DNA of 9,843 nt from Anaerolineaceae bacterium UBA5365 (GTDB lineage Bacteria > Chloroflexota > Anaerolineae > Anaerolineales > Anaerolineaceae), in the NCBI GenBank assembly GCA_002407905.1, contig DHPL01000033.1:30333-40175 (forward strand), in the 5' to 3' direction. The notes under the pieces are model-generated. The model made no database searches. It worked only from the letters and a program-made list of their open reading frames with translations, and was not told the DNA's origin. This document shows positions 1 through 6,463 of this stretch, in pieces. The stretch's first letter is position 1, and every line of letters begins with the position of its first letter. Both the position numbers and the translations under genes were made by a program.

Positions 1-128
1 GGGTGGTCTGCCAGCGTTGGGTTGCCCGCGATAGCCGAGGATATCAGCGCGATGCCAAATATGGAAAGCAGCAAGGTGGCTGCAAAGAGTAAAAAGTCGA
101 AGCGGTTCCAGATGTCTTTGGTGTTCAT
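1..128 (-). CDS. rodA: RodA, N-terminal fragment (FtsW/RodA/SpoVE family), runs off window
   Basis: This is the 5' end of a minus-strand gene; 42 complete codons are visible and the rest lies beyond position 1. It opens with a short cytoplasmic stretch (MNTKDIWNRFDF), then one hydrophobic helix at about residues 11-33 ending in ALISSAIAGNP. That layout, with a serine-rich SSA after the first helix followed by GNPTLADH, is what the start of RodA/FtsW polytopic glycosyltransferases looks like. RodA polymerises lipid II glycan strands and works as a pair with PBP2, encoded two genes upstream. The ATG overlaps the minC stop by one base (TAATG), implying translational coupling; the only GAGG-like site is 14 bases upstream, too far to be a normal ribosome site. 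FtsW is the alternative, but the mre/PBP2 context favours RodA. Confidence 0.82.
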   Translation of the reverse strand, partial: MNTKDIWNRFDFLLFAATLLLSIFGIALISSAIAGNPTLADH

Positions 129-811
129 TATTTAAAGAAAGACCTCGCGGCTTTCTCAATTTTAAGCTCCGGCTCACCATTCACCAGCCGCAGCTCAATG
201 CTTGCCCCTTGAGCCCCTTTGCCCGGGATAGGTACTTCTTTACCCGCAAAGGAGAGCCTCTGGGCATAATTATGCAATATCCCCAGCCAGGCATCGTTCC
301 TGCCGCTCCGGTTAGCGTGCACTTCGCCGTACACACTGCCCCAAACCAGCAAACTCCCATCACAGCTTACGACGGCGCCGGCTGGAAGGCTGCCAAAGAG
401 CACCTGGTCCTGCGCATAGTGCCGGCTCTGCCCGCTCTCAAGTTCCAGCCGCTCCCAGGCTAAAGGGGCCTTCACCAGCGTGTTTTTGGGCATTGCCTCA
501 ATTGCCGCGTTCTGCGGCCCAATGCTCGCCGGAATGCCGTATGCAGCAGCCGCTTGCAGCGTGCCGGAATTGGTGGAAAGGATGGCCCAGAGGCAAACGC
601 CTTCATCGCTCATATCCCGCAGCAAGCCTTCTACTGCCGCTTCGCTCCATTCGGCTTCACCCAGGTCCAAGGCCAGGCGCCCGCCCTTGAAAAAGCGTTC
701 CTGGTGCTGAATTTGCCGGATCAGCAAATCCCGCTGCGCCAAGGCACTCCCATCGGGCAAGGTGACCATGATGCCGCCCTTAAGCCCTTTGATCTTCAGA
801 TTACTCTCCAA
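128..811 (-). CDS. minC: Septum site-determining protein MinC
   Basis: MinC inhibits FtsZ assembly away from mid-cell, normally recruited to the membrane by MinD. The 227-residue protein has the family's two domains: an N-terminal FtsZ-inhibiting domain at about residues 4-95 (IKGLKGGIMVTLPDG opening, then FFKGGRLALDLG at 40-51) and a C-terminal beta-helix domain at about 123-220 (GSLPAGAVVSCDGSLLVWGS, then YGEVHA). The RSGQ MinD-contact motif known from E. coli reads ESGQ here (125-128), and the usual PGAEV and HAGA segments have also drifted. The start is TTG at 811 with an AGAGG ribosome site just before it; it lies 7 bases after the PBP2 stop, and no ATG occurs until residue 15. It sits between mrdA and rodA in a single transcript. 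No MinD gene is visible in the window. The assignment is firm on both domains; whether it needs MinD is open. Confidence 0.85.
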   Translation of the reverse strand: MESNLKIKGLKGGIMVTLPDGSALAQRDLLIRQIQHQERFFKGGRLALDLGEAEWSEAAVEGLLRDMSDEGVCLWAILSTNSGTLQAAAAYGIPASIGPQNAAIEAMPKNTLVKAPLAWERLELESGQSRHYAQDQVLFGSLPAGAVVSCDGSLLVWGSVYGEVHANRSGRNDAWLGILHNYAQRLSFAGKEVPIPGKGAQGASIELRLVNGEPELKIEKAARSFFK

Positions 812-818
812 AGCACCT

Positions 819-3032
819 CTAAGGTAAGGTGATTGCGTAAGGATCGATGGGCATGATCACAGCCGGTATCTCAATCGTGGGCAAGCCGGTACTGGCGCCT
901 TCTTCTGCAGGCGGGGCTGGGGTTTCGATGCCATCGGCTTCCTTGAAGGCGAAGTAGGCATCGATAATTTTGCGTACGATTGGCGCGGCCAGGGTGGAGC
1001 CTTCCTTGCCATTGTAGGCAAAGGCCACCACCGCGATTTCCGGGTCTTCCTCGGGCGCGTAACCTACAAACCAGGCGTGCGCCGGCCAGGTTTTGAACGA
1101 TTCGTCGCACCATCCCTGCGAGATTGCCAGCTGGTCGCAGTATTCAGCGGTGCCGGTTTTGCCGGCTACATGGTTTTCATCGCCATCAAATTCGATTTGC
1201 GCCGTTCCGCCGGTCACGGTCACCATCTCCATACCGCGTTTTGCCAATTGCACGATCCAGGGCTGGACCGTCTTTTTCTCCTGGACCCGGTTTCCGTTCT
1301 CGTCCACATAGGTAACCGGCTGGTTGTTTTCATCAAACACGCCGATCACTGGGTCCACCGTGATATCCCACAATTGCTTCGGCTCAAATTCCTTAACCAC
1401 ATCCCCTTCCGGCCCCACGATGTGGTGCACCAGGGTCATCTGCATGTGCTTGCCGTCGTTCGCGATCGTCGCAATGGAATTCAGCACCTGCACCGGCGTA
1501 GCCAGCACGTAACCCTGGCCAACAGCCGCCAGGTAGGTATCGCCGGTTGCCCAGTTCTCGCCCTGATTGCGCCGTTTCCACGTGGGGTCCGGCACCAGGC
1601 CGGGGTCCTCACCATCCAGCTCGATATTCGTATACTGCCCATACCCCAATGCCCGGGCGTACTCGTTCATGCGGACGATCCCCAAACCGCCATCCGGCAA
1701 TTCAGCATCGTACCCGCCGCCCACCTTGTACCAATAGATGTTACAGCTCCAGGCAATGCCGTGCAGGTAATCCACCGGGCCATGCCCATCGCGCTCCCAG
1801 CAAACATATTCCAGCGGAAAACTGGGGGTATTGTTGCTAAAGGTCTGCATCAGGGTGATGCGGCCGGGGCACTCTAGGGTTTTATCCGGCGTGATCACGC
1901 CCTCGTTCAGAGCGCCCAGGGCAGTTACCAGTTTATAGGTACTGCCGGGCGGCAGGCGGGTTTGGAAGCATTTGTTCAGCAGGGGTTTGCTATCGTCCAG
2001 TGCCAGCTGTTCGTAATAGTAACTGGGAATAAACCGTGTCATGCGGTTATTTTCATAACTGGGGTAATTGACCATCGCCAGGATTTCGCCGGTCTTCACG
2101 TTCATTGCCACCACAGCGCCGCTGCTGGTCAGGGTGTAGCCGGCACGCGTGTTCCAAAAATCCATGCTCTTCAGCAGCGCGTCCCGCGAGATCTGCTGCA
2201 GGCGGGCATCCAGCGTAAGGTAAAGCGAGGAGCCAGCAATGGGCGGCTGGGGTTCTTCCAGATTGCGGATGATCTCACCGCCCACGTTCACTTCCACTAC
2301 CCGTTCCCCGTTCCGGCCGCCAAGTTCCGTCTGCATGGAGCGTTCAATGCCGGCATAGCCCACCTTGTCCCGCCCGGAAACAAAGCCCAGATTGCGGTAA
2401 TAATTCAGCTCTGCCTCGGGGATGGGCCCCAGAAAGCCGATCACCTCCGCGGTCAGTTCACCGGTGGGGTATTCGCGGATGGATTCGATCTCAACGTCAA
2501 TTCCCGGCCAGTCCATGGACTTCTCTTTGATGGCCATCGCCACAGCCTGGCTAACATTGCACTTCAGCCGTGTAGCCTGGAAGGGCCAGTTGGTCGCCGC
2601 AATCTCCACAATCTGCTCGATCCCCAGATCGCTGGCACAGGGGGTAAAAAGGCGGGCAGTCTCTTCGTCCACCACTCCACGTGAGATCGGGATCTCGATT
2701 AGCGGCGAAAGCTGCGTGAAAATGCGATACTGTTCTCCAGGGTCATCCTCCGGGTCCGGCAGTTCAGCCGGCACCACGGTTATGTTGTAGGATGCCATAT
2801 TACGTGCCAGCACAACGCCGTTGCGGTCGTAGATCACGCCCCGTTCGGTGGGGTCTGAAATCACCCGGGTGCGGTTTTCATCCGCCTGGGCCCGGTAGGC
2901 AGCGCCGTTGATCACCTGGTAGGAGAAAAGTTGGAAAATATAGAATACCAAAACCATGCCCAGTAGGATGTAAAGCCAGCGAAACCGCTTTAAGTCGATG
3001 GTGGGCTTGGAATAGGATTCAGGAGCGTTCAT
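819..3032 (-). CDS. mrdA: Penicillin-binding protein 2, elongation transpeptidase
   Basis: Class B penicillin-binding protein that cross-links peptidoglycan during sidewall elongation. Of its 737 residues, 1-18 are cytoplasmic, 19-36 form a membrane anchor, about 55-260 form the dimerisation domain (RGVIYDRNGVVLARN at 64-78; GYAGIERSMQTELGG at 225-239), and about 300-695 form the transpeptidase domain. All three active-site motifs are present: SxxK as S364-T-Y-K367 in PPGSTYK, SxN as S429-C-N431, and KTGT at 625-628. CW...GHGPV at 411-420 is also typical. Residues 699-737 are a Pro/Glu-rich tail beyond the catalytic fold with no recognisable domain. The start ATG overlaps the mreD stop (ATGA) and has a GAGGA ribosome site 8 bases upstream. 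Class A enzymes are excluded because there is no glycosyltransferase domain, and the mre context argues against the septal paralogue FtsI. Confidence 0.95.
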   Translation of the reverse strand: MNAPESYSKPTIDLKRFRWLYILLGMVLVFYIFQLFSYQVINGAAYRAQADENRTRVISDPTERGVIYDRNGVVLARNMASYNITVVPAELPDPEDDPGEQYRIFTQLSPLIEIPISRGVVDEETARLFTPCASDLGIEQIVEIAATNWPFQATRLKCNVSQAVAMAIKEKSMDWPGIDVEIESIREYPTGELTAEVIGFLGPIPEAELNYYRNLGFVSGRDKVGYAGIERSMQTELGGRNGERVVEVNVGGEIIRNLEEPQPPIAGSSLYLTLDARLQQISRDALLKSMDFWNTRAGYTLTSSGAVVAMNVKTGEILAMVNYPSYENNRMTRFIPSYYYEQLALDDSKPLLNKCFQTRLPPGSTYKLVTALGALNEGVITPDKTLECPGRITLMQTFSNNTPSFPLEYVCWERDGHGPVDYLHGIAWSCNIYWYKVGGGYDAELPDGGLGIVRMNEYARALGYGQYTNIELDGEDPGLVPDPTWKRRNQGENWATGDTYLAAVGQGYVLATPVQVLNSIATIANDGKHMQMTLVHHIVGPEGDVVKEFEPKQLWDITVDPVIGVFDENNQPVTYVDENGNRVQEKKTVQPWIVQLAKRGMEMVTVTGGTAQIEFDGDENHVAGKTGTAEYCDQLAISQGWCDESFKTWPAHAWFVGYAPEEDPEIAVVAFAYNGKEGSTLAAPIVRKIIDAYFAFKEADGIETPAPPAEEGASTGLPTIEIPAVIMPIDPYAITLP

Positions 3033-3532
3033 AAGTCCATTCCTCGCGGATATACGATTCGGGCAAGCTCCGTTACGATGGCATGCACCGGAATCGCCAA
3101 AAGCATATTAAGCAATACAGAAGGTAGTGTAATCTGAGTCAGCACCACGCGCCAATCAAAGGCCTGGCCCTCGAAAAAAAGCACGCCCAGATAGCCAATA
3201 TGCAATAGCAGCGTGCCGGTAAAGGTCAGCAGGAACATCGCCAGAAGCGGGGTTTGCCAGACTTGCCCCTTGATGAAACTGCCAGCGTAATACACAGCCA
3301 TATACACCACTACCGGCAAGAAGAAGGGGTTGATCGAGATCCCGCCGATGATCGCCGCAAAAATCAGTGCCAGGATCCAAAACCGCTTGCTCTGCTGGTG
3401 CAAGCTCCAGGCCGCAATGTAAAGCAATATCAGGTCCGCGGTGCCAGAAAGCAGGGGTGTGCGGCTCACGGCCCCGTACTGCAGCATCAGCACTGCCAGG
3501 TACCCGAGGGAAACAATCACGTAAGCTAGCAT
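3029..3532 (-). CDS. mreD: Rod shape-determining protein MreD
   Basis: Small polytopic inner-membrane protein of the elongasome that interacts with MreC. Its 167 residues are almost all hydrophobic, with about five membrane segments (roughly 4-22, 32-46, 51-85, 94-119 and 130-158) and few charged loops. This matches the usual 160-175 length of MreD. Sequence conservation in this family is low, so the call leans on size, hydropathy and position between mreC and mrdA. The ATG lies 6 bases after the mreC stop, and its ribosome site is formed by that stop itself (TGAGGA, positions 3541-3536). The gene ends in an ATGA overlap with mrdA, so mreC, mreD and mrdA should be translated in a coupled way. 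Confidence 0.88.
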   Translation of the reverse strand: MLAYVIVSLGYLAVLMLQYGAVSRTPLLSGTADLILLYIAAWSLHQQSKRFWILALIFAAIIGGISINPFFLPVVVYMAVYYAGSFIKGQVWQTPLLAMFLLTFTGTLLLHIGYLGVLFFEGQAFDWRVVLTQITLPSVLLNMLLAIPVHAIVTELARIVYPRGMDL

Positions 3533-3538
3533 GGGTCC

Positions 3539-4375
3539 TCAGGGCAGAAGCGGCGTGATGTCCACTGGCGTAAAATCGGTAATCACCAAAACCGCGGAAA
3601 CGGCTGTCAGGTCCACCATGGCCTGCACAGACCCAGTCTGAAAAAGTGTATTCTGGCGCGATTGCATGGTGAGCACCTGCCCAACGAAGATATTCGGAGG
3701 GTAACTGCCGCCCAAACCGCTGGTGAGCAGCACCTCGCCCACCTGCACATCCACGTTCTGAGGAACCATATTAATGCTGATCTCACCGGTCAGCGAGCCG
3801 TTGATCTGGGCTTCAACGCGCTGGGTCTGCATGCGTACATTTACCACGGAACGCGCGTCGCTGATGAGCTGGATGCGCGAAGCATTCGCGATCACGGCAT
3901 CTATCCGCCCTACCAAGCCTTTCTCGGTCACCACAGGCATACCATGCCGAACGCCCTGGTTACTGCCCTTATCAATGATGATGTATTGCTGGAAGGGGCT
4001 GATCTCCCGGCCGATGACCGTGGCCGCCTGGTAACGGTACTCCGGGTGTTCCTTCTCGAAGCCCATCAGGGCCTCCAGCACCCGCATTGAACCCAAATCT
4101 TCCTGCAAGGCGACGATGTGCCCTTGAAGGAGCGCCAGTTCGCTTTCCAACTGAGCGTTGCGGGAGCGCAGCTGGGCCATATCCCGCGGGGAGGTAAAGT
4201 AATCGCGCATGGCGCCATATTGGCGCGAAAGCCAGCCCTGAGTGCCGATCAGGGGGCTGGAGCCCAGGCTGAAAAGCGGGGTAAGGTAGCCGGAAACGGC
4301 CAGAAAAAGCAAACCAACCACCACCAACGCGATGATCAGGTTCCTCAAATTTTTTGGATTAAAGATTTTTTGCAT
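3539..4375 (-). CDS. mreC: Rod shape-determining protein MreC
   Basis: Bitopic extracytoplasmic scaffold that links the MreB filament to PBP2 and RodA. The 278 residues show a short basic cytoplasmic start (KNLRN), a membrane helix at about 13-33, a coiled coil at about 66-104 (AQLRSRNAQLESELALLQ) and the two-lobed MreC beta domain at about 115-270. Family hallmarks are DKGSNQGVRHGMPVVTEKGL at 135-154 followed by VGRI, and TSGLGGSYPPNIFVGQV at 218-234, the counterpart of the usual SGLGGxFPxGixVG. The length is normal. It begins 35 bases after the mreB stop with no good Shine-Dalgarno (only CTGAAG immediately before the ATG), so expression may rely on coupling to mreB. Next in the operon is mreD, 6 bases away. 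Confidence 0.95.
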   Translation of the reverse strand: MQKIFNPKNLRNLIIALVVVGLLFLAVSGYLTPLFSLGSSPLIGTQGWLSRQYGAMRDYFTSPRDMAQLRSRNAQLESELALLQGHIVALQEDLGSMRVLEALMGFEKEHPEYRYQAATVIGREISPFQQYIIIDKGSNQGVRHGMPVVTEKGLVGRIDAVIANASRIQLISDARSVVNVRMQTQRVEAQINGSLTGEISINMVPQNVDVQVGEVLLTSGLGGSYPPNIFVGQVLTMQSRQNTLFQTGSVQAMVDLTAVSAVLVITDFTPVDITPLLP

Positions 4376-4410
4376 CTTCAGGAGTTTACCGCTTAAGCGC
4401 GGAAGGCGAT

Positions 4411-5487
4411 TTAAGCAGGAATGTTGGAGTAGGGATCGCGCTCGATGCCCACCAGCAGGTCTTCAAACTCTTCCAGATCGTCCAGTACCAGGCCGCAGCC
4501 CCGGGCCACACAGGTCATGGGGTCTTCTGCTACCCAAACCCGCACGCGAATCTCATTGGCCAGCCGTTCTGCCAAACCCTGCAGCTGGGCGGTACCACCT
4601 GCCAGGCAAATTCCGTTGTCCATCAGGTCCGAGAGAATTTCCGGCGGCGATTCGTCCAGCGCGTCCTTGATCGTGTCGATGATCACCTGGACTGATGGCG
4701 CAAGAGCTTCACGGATTTCAACCGAGGAGATCTCTATCGCCTCCGGCAAGCCTGTGATCAGGTTGCGCCCGCGCACGTCGGCGGTTTTTTCTTCTTTTAA
4801 TGGGTAAGCCGAACCGATGGCGATTTTCACCTTCTCAGCCATCTGTTCGCCGATGAAAACATTGTATTTGGAACGTACGTATTCGATGATCGCCTGGTCC
4901 AATTCGTCACCGGCTACGCGCAGGGATCGGGAGATCACGATGCCACCCGTCGAAATTACCGCAACTTCAGTGGTGCCGCCGCCAATGTCCACGATCATGC
5001 TGCCATAGCCTTCGTTGATCGGCAGCCCAGCCCCAATCGCGGCTGCGGCAGGTTCGTGGATCATATAGGCTTCGCGCGCGCCGGCAGCCATGGCGGCATC
5101 GTATACCGCGCGCTTTTCCACCTCGGTGGCCCCGGATGGAATACCCACCACCACCCGCGGGTGCGGCCACATCACCAGGCTGTTTTCATGCGCTCTTTCA
5201 ATAAAGTAGCGCAGCATTGCTTCAGTAATATCGTATTCTGAGATCACCCCATCGCGCAGAGGCCGCAGCGTCACCAGGTTGGCTGGGGCACGCCCAACCA
5301 TGGCCTTGGCGGCTACGCCAACATACTTTGGTTCACGCGTACGCTTATTGATGGCAACCCAGGAAGGTTCGTTGATCACAATGCCCTTCCCGCGAATATT
5401 GACCAGCGTGTTGGCTGTACCAAGGTCGATCCCTAAATCGAGGGATAACAAACCCATCAGCCATTTAAACGGTTTTAGCAGGTCCAA
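4411..5487 (-). CDS. mreB: MreB, actin-like cell-shape protein (TTG start preferred)
   Basis: Bacterial actin that forms membrane-bound filaments steering sidewall peptidoglycan synthesis. With the TTG start at 5487 the protein has 358 residues. The ATP-binding signatures are phosphate-1 DLGIDLGTANT at 17-27, HEPAAAAIGAGLPI around residue 145, phosphate-2 IVDIGGGTTEVAV at 165-177 and an adenosine motif at 292-305 reading GICLAGGTAQLQGL where most MreBs have GGGALL. The first 15 residues (DLLKPFKWLMGLLS) can form an amphipathic membrane-binding helix. The reading frame is open up to another TTG at 5514. I prefer 5487 because GGAG lies 8 bases before it and the predicted promoter would leave 5514 only about a dozen bases of leader; an ATG at 5457 lacks a ribosome site. 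It is the first gene of the mreBCD-mrdA-minC-rodA operon. Confidence 0.95.
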   Translation of the reverse strand: MDLLKPFKWLMGLLSLDLGIDLGTANTLVNIRGKGIVINEPSWVAINKRTREPKYVGVAAKAMVGRAPANLVTLRPLRDGVISEYDITEAMLRYFIERAHENSLVMWPHPRVVVGIPSGATEVEKRAVYDAAMAAGAREAYMIHEPAAAAIGAGLPINEGYGSMIVDIGGGTTEVAVISTGGIVISRSLRVAGDELDQAIIEYVRSKYNVFIGEQMAEKVKIAIGSAYPLKEEKTADVRGRNLITGLPEAIEISSVEIREALAPSVQVIIDTIKDALDESPPEILSDLMDNGICLAGGTAQLQGLAERLANEIRVRVWVAEDPMTCVARGCGLVLDDLEEFEDLLVGIERDPYSNIPA

Positions 5488-5495
5488 TGAGGTTT

Positions 5496-5499
5496 CTCC
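5496..5499 (-). promoter_or_regulatory. Ribosome binding site deciding the mreB start
   Basis: GGAG on the minus strand, 8 bases before TTG at 5487. It is the only well-spaced Shine-Dalgarno among the possible mreB starts (TTG 5514, TTG 5487, ATG 5457). Confidence 0.6.
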
Positions 5500-5533
5500 A
5501 CGCAAGGGCAGCAAGCCCCGATTAATCTAGGCG

Positions 5534-5542
5534 ATTATATCA
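5534..5542 (-). promoter_or_regulatory. Extended -10 promoter of the mre operon
   Basis: The minus strand reads TGATATAAT, a perfect extended -10 (TGnTATAAT). No good -35 is seen at 17-18 bases upstream (best is GCAATG), which an extended -10 can compensate for. Transcription would start near 5527, giving a leader of about 40 bases to the preferred mreB start. It is the only strong promoter-like sequence in the 110-base gap between the VOC gene and mreB. Confidence 0.65.
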
Positions 5543-5544
5543 TA

Positions 5545-5558
5545 GGCAAGCGTTTACA
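5545..5558 (-). promoter_or_regulatory. LacI-family/cre-like operator in the mreB promoter spacer
   Basis: The minus strand reads TGTAAACGCTTGCC. It fits 13 of 14 positions of the Bacillus CcpA cre consensus TGWAARCGYTWNCW, with the last base C instead of A/T, and has the central CG typical of LacI-family sites. It lies directly upstream of the extended -10, where a bound repressor would block RNA polymerase. It is also part of an inverted repeat GGCAA-(9 bases)-TTGCC at 5545-5563. A single short match can be chance; no regulator gene is in the window. Confidence 0.35.
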
Positions 5559-5577
5559 TTGCCTTTGCGGGCTTGCT

Positions 5578-5590
5578 CTGCCAGGGGCAG
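5578..5590. repeat. Small hairpin downstream of the VOC gene
   Basis: A perfect 5-base inverted repeat, CTGCC-AGG-GGCAG on the plus strand, lies between the VOC stop codon and the mre promoter. It could help end the VOC transcript, but neither strand has a following T-run, so it is not a convincing intrinsic terminator. Confidence 0.25.
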
Positions 5591-5624
5591 GAGGCAATTG
5601 CTGAGAGCCCTTATTGTTATGAAA

Positions 5625-6041
5625 TTACTCTTTAACCATCCCCATGATCTGCCAGGTGATCCCGTAGGGGTCCTTGAGGCTGCCGAAAAGTTCGGCAAAG
5701 AATTCCGGTTTCAGCGGCATTTCAATTTCGGCGCCAGCTTCTACCATCCGGTCCCAAATGCGCTGGGCCTCGGCGTTATCGTAAGTGGCGTAATTGAGGT
5801 AGATGGCATTCCCGGCCCTCACTTCACCAGCGGGATCGTCAGAGGCCATCAGGTTTACCTCTCCCAGGCGGATGCTGGCGTGCATCACCTTGCTCACGTC
5901 TACTTCCGCCCCATCCATTTGGGCATCCGCGTAGGTCATGATGTAAGGCGCCTCGGCATCGAAAACATGCTGGTAAAAAGTCATCGCTTCCCGGCAGTTG
6001 CCGTTGAAATACAGGTAGGGTTCTAAGATCGGTTTTGCCAC
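5625..6041 (-). CDS. VOC-fold protein, PhnB-like (glyoxalase/bleomycin resistance superfamily)
   Basis: With GTG at 6041 the product has 138 residues, the usual length of PhnB-like VOC proteins. It starts MAKPILEPYLYFNGNCREAM, the typical first strand and helix, followed by FYQHVFDAE, VMHASIRLG with the conserved His54, then YLNYATYDNAEAQRIW. It ends LFGSLKDPYGITWQI (118-132), the PhnB-type closing motif. The fold is two paired beta-alpha-beta-beta-beta modules; members of this group have diverse or unknown activities, so no substrate is proposed. The frame is open upstream to an ATG at 6098, but that lies only 11 bases after a TATAAT box, while GTG 6041 has GGAGGA just before it and matches the family start. 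It is a single-gene unit, unrelated in function to its neighbours as far as can be seen. Confidence 0.85.
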   Translation of the reverse strand: MAKPILEPYLYFNGNCREAMTFYQHVFDAEAPYIMTYADAQMDGAEVDVSKVMHASIRLGEVNLMASDDPAGEVRAGNAIYLNYATYDNAEAQRIWDRMVEAGAEIEMPLKPEFFAELFGSLKDPYGITWQIMGMVKE

Positions 6042-6044
6042 TTC

Positions 6045-6050
6045 TCCTCC
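6045..6050 (-). promoter_or_regulatory. Ribosome binding site deciding the VOC gene start
   Basis: The minus strand reads GGAGGAGAA directly before GTG at 6041. The spacing is short (3-4 bases) but the match is the strongest in the region, so GTG 6041 is preferred over the ATG at 6098. Confidence 0.6.
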
Positions 6051-6109
6051 AAACAGGTTGATTTCAGGGTTAAGTTTAACAAGTGAAGCAGGCTTCATTC
6101 AAGCCCAAG

Positions 6110-6115
6110 ATTATA
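6110..6115 (-). promoter_or_regulatory. -10 box of the VOC gene promoter
   Basis: The minus strand carries a perfect TATAAT. The region 17-18 bases upstream (GGCATC/TGGCAT) is a poor -35. The start point would fall near 6103, giving a leader of about 60 bases to GTG 6041. Confidence 0.5.
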
Positions 6116-6152
6116 TGGTTTAACCTTTTCCGGATGCCAGTAAATTCGCGGG

Positions 6153-6171
6153 AGGCAGCCTTAGTCTGCCT
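6153..6171. repeat. Inverted repeat upstream of the VOC promoter
   Basis: AGGCAG and CTGCCT form a perfect 6-base stem with a 7-base loop (plus strand 6153-6158 and 6166-6171). It lies just beyond the T-run of the minus-strand terminator and before the VOC promoter. No T-run follows on either strand. It may be a back-up barrier to read-through, or chance. Confidence 0.25.
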
Positions 6172-6180
6172 GCCTATCAG

Positions 6181-6225
6181 AAAAAGAACTGAGACTGGCC
6201 AGGTGTGCAACTGGACAGCCTCAGT
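6181..6225 (-). terminator. Strong intrinsic terminator, minus-strand direction
   Basis: On the minus strand 6225-6211 pairs with 6202-6188: 14 of 15 positions pair (one G-U), with one T/C mismatch and an 8-base loop TTGCACAC. The stem is followed by TTCTTTTT (6188-6181). On the plus strand the hairpin is followed by TAAAAAGG, so only minus-strand transcripts would terminate. No protein gene lies upstream on that strand within 300 bases; the next minus-strand gene is yggT, beyond a plus-strand gene. The terminator therefore most plausibly belongs to a short non-coding transcript. Confidence 0.75.
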
Positions 6226-6404
6226 AAAAAGGAGCATCCTCGAAGAATCTTCCTGTTTACGCTCGCAAAAACCCTAAAGTTGAATTGCAAAGTGTTTCAT
6301 CAAACAGCAGAAAGAGAAATTGCTCCTTCAGTTTAAGTATCAACGATTACTTAATGGTTTTCAAGGAAATGTGGCGCGATAAATGTGAGAATGTCGGCAG
6401 AAAT
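6181..6404 (-). ncRNA. Candidate structured small RNA, about 220 nt, unknown class
   Basis: This is an inferred transcript from a minus-strand promoter (-10 at 6416-6411) to the terminator ending at 6181. It contains no convincing reading frame but several dyads. TTAAGTA (6354-6348) pairs with TACTTAA (6339-6333), extendable by two pairs past a bulged A to a GTT triloop. AAGGAGCA (6328-6321) pairs exactly with TGCTCCTT (6236-6229). Within that stem CTGTTT pairs with AAACAG (about 6307-6302 with 6259-6254), and GAAGATTCTTC is a local palindrome. The 3' end is the terminator hairpin. The paired AAGGAG resembles a Shine-Dalgarno, but no start codon follows at usable distance. I do not recognise 6S, SRP, tmRNA, RNase P or a known riboswitch. 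The transcript is a prediction from sequence signals only. Confidence 0.45.
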
Positions 6405-6410
6405 TATCGT

Positions 6411-6439
6411 AATATAGACATCAGCCCCTCTCAGAGCAA
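6411..6439 (-). promoter_or_regulatory. Minus-strand promoter for the candidate small RNA
   Basis: TTGCTC (6439-6434, 4 of 6 to TTGACA) and TATATT (6416-6411, 5 of 6 to TATAAT) are separated by exactly 17 bases. Start is expected near 6404. It diverges from the promoter of the plus-strand zinc-ribbon gene. Confidence 0.45.
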
Positions 6440-6463
6440 CGCACTCCGCTAGCATTATTCAAT

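Noticed and set aside
1077..1877. Long plus-strand open frame opposite mrdA (266 codons), and a similar one at 1962-2684
   Set aside because: Both lie wholly antisense to clear PBP2 coding sequence, are rich in His/Arg/Pro as expected of mirrored GC-rich codons, and show no family motif.
4389..4402. Small inverted repeat CCGC-(6)-GCGG between mreB and mreC as an attenuator
   Set aside because: Only a 4-base stem with no T-run; it could be chance in a 35-base spacer.
5487..5514. TTG at 5514 as the mreB start
   Set aside because: It lacks a spaced ribosome site and would lie about a dozen bases from the predicted transcript start; TTG 5487 has GGAG at 8 bases.
6083..6277. Plus-strand open frame of 64 codons in the gene-free gap
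   Set aside because: No ribosome site before its ATGs, no recognisable motif, and it overlaps the VOC promoter and the terminator hairpin.
6274..6300. Minus-strand 8-codon frame (MKHFAIQL) inside the candidate small RNA, as a leader peptide
   Set aside because: The nearest AAGGAG is about 20 bases away, too far for initiation, and no downstream gene would be attenuated.
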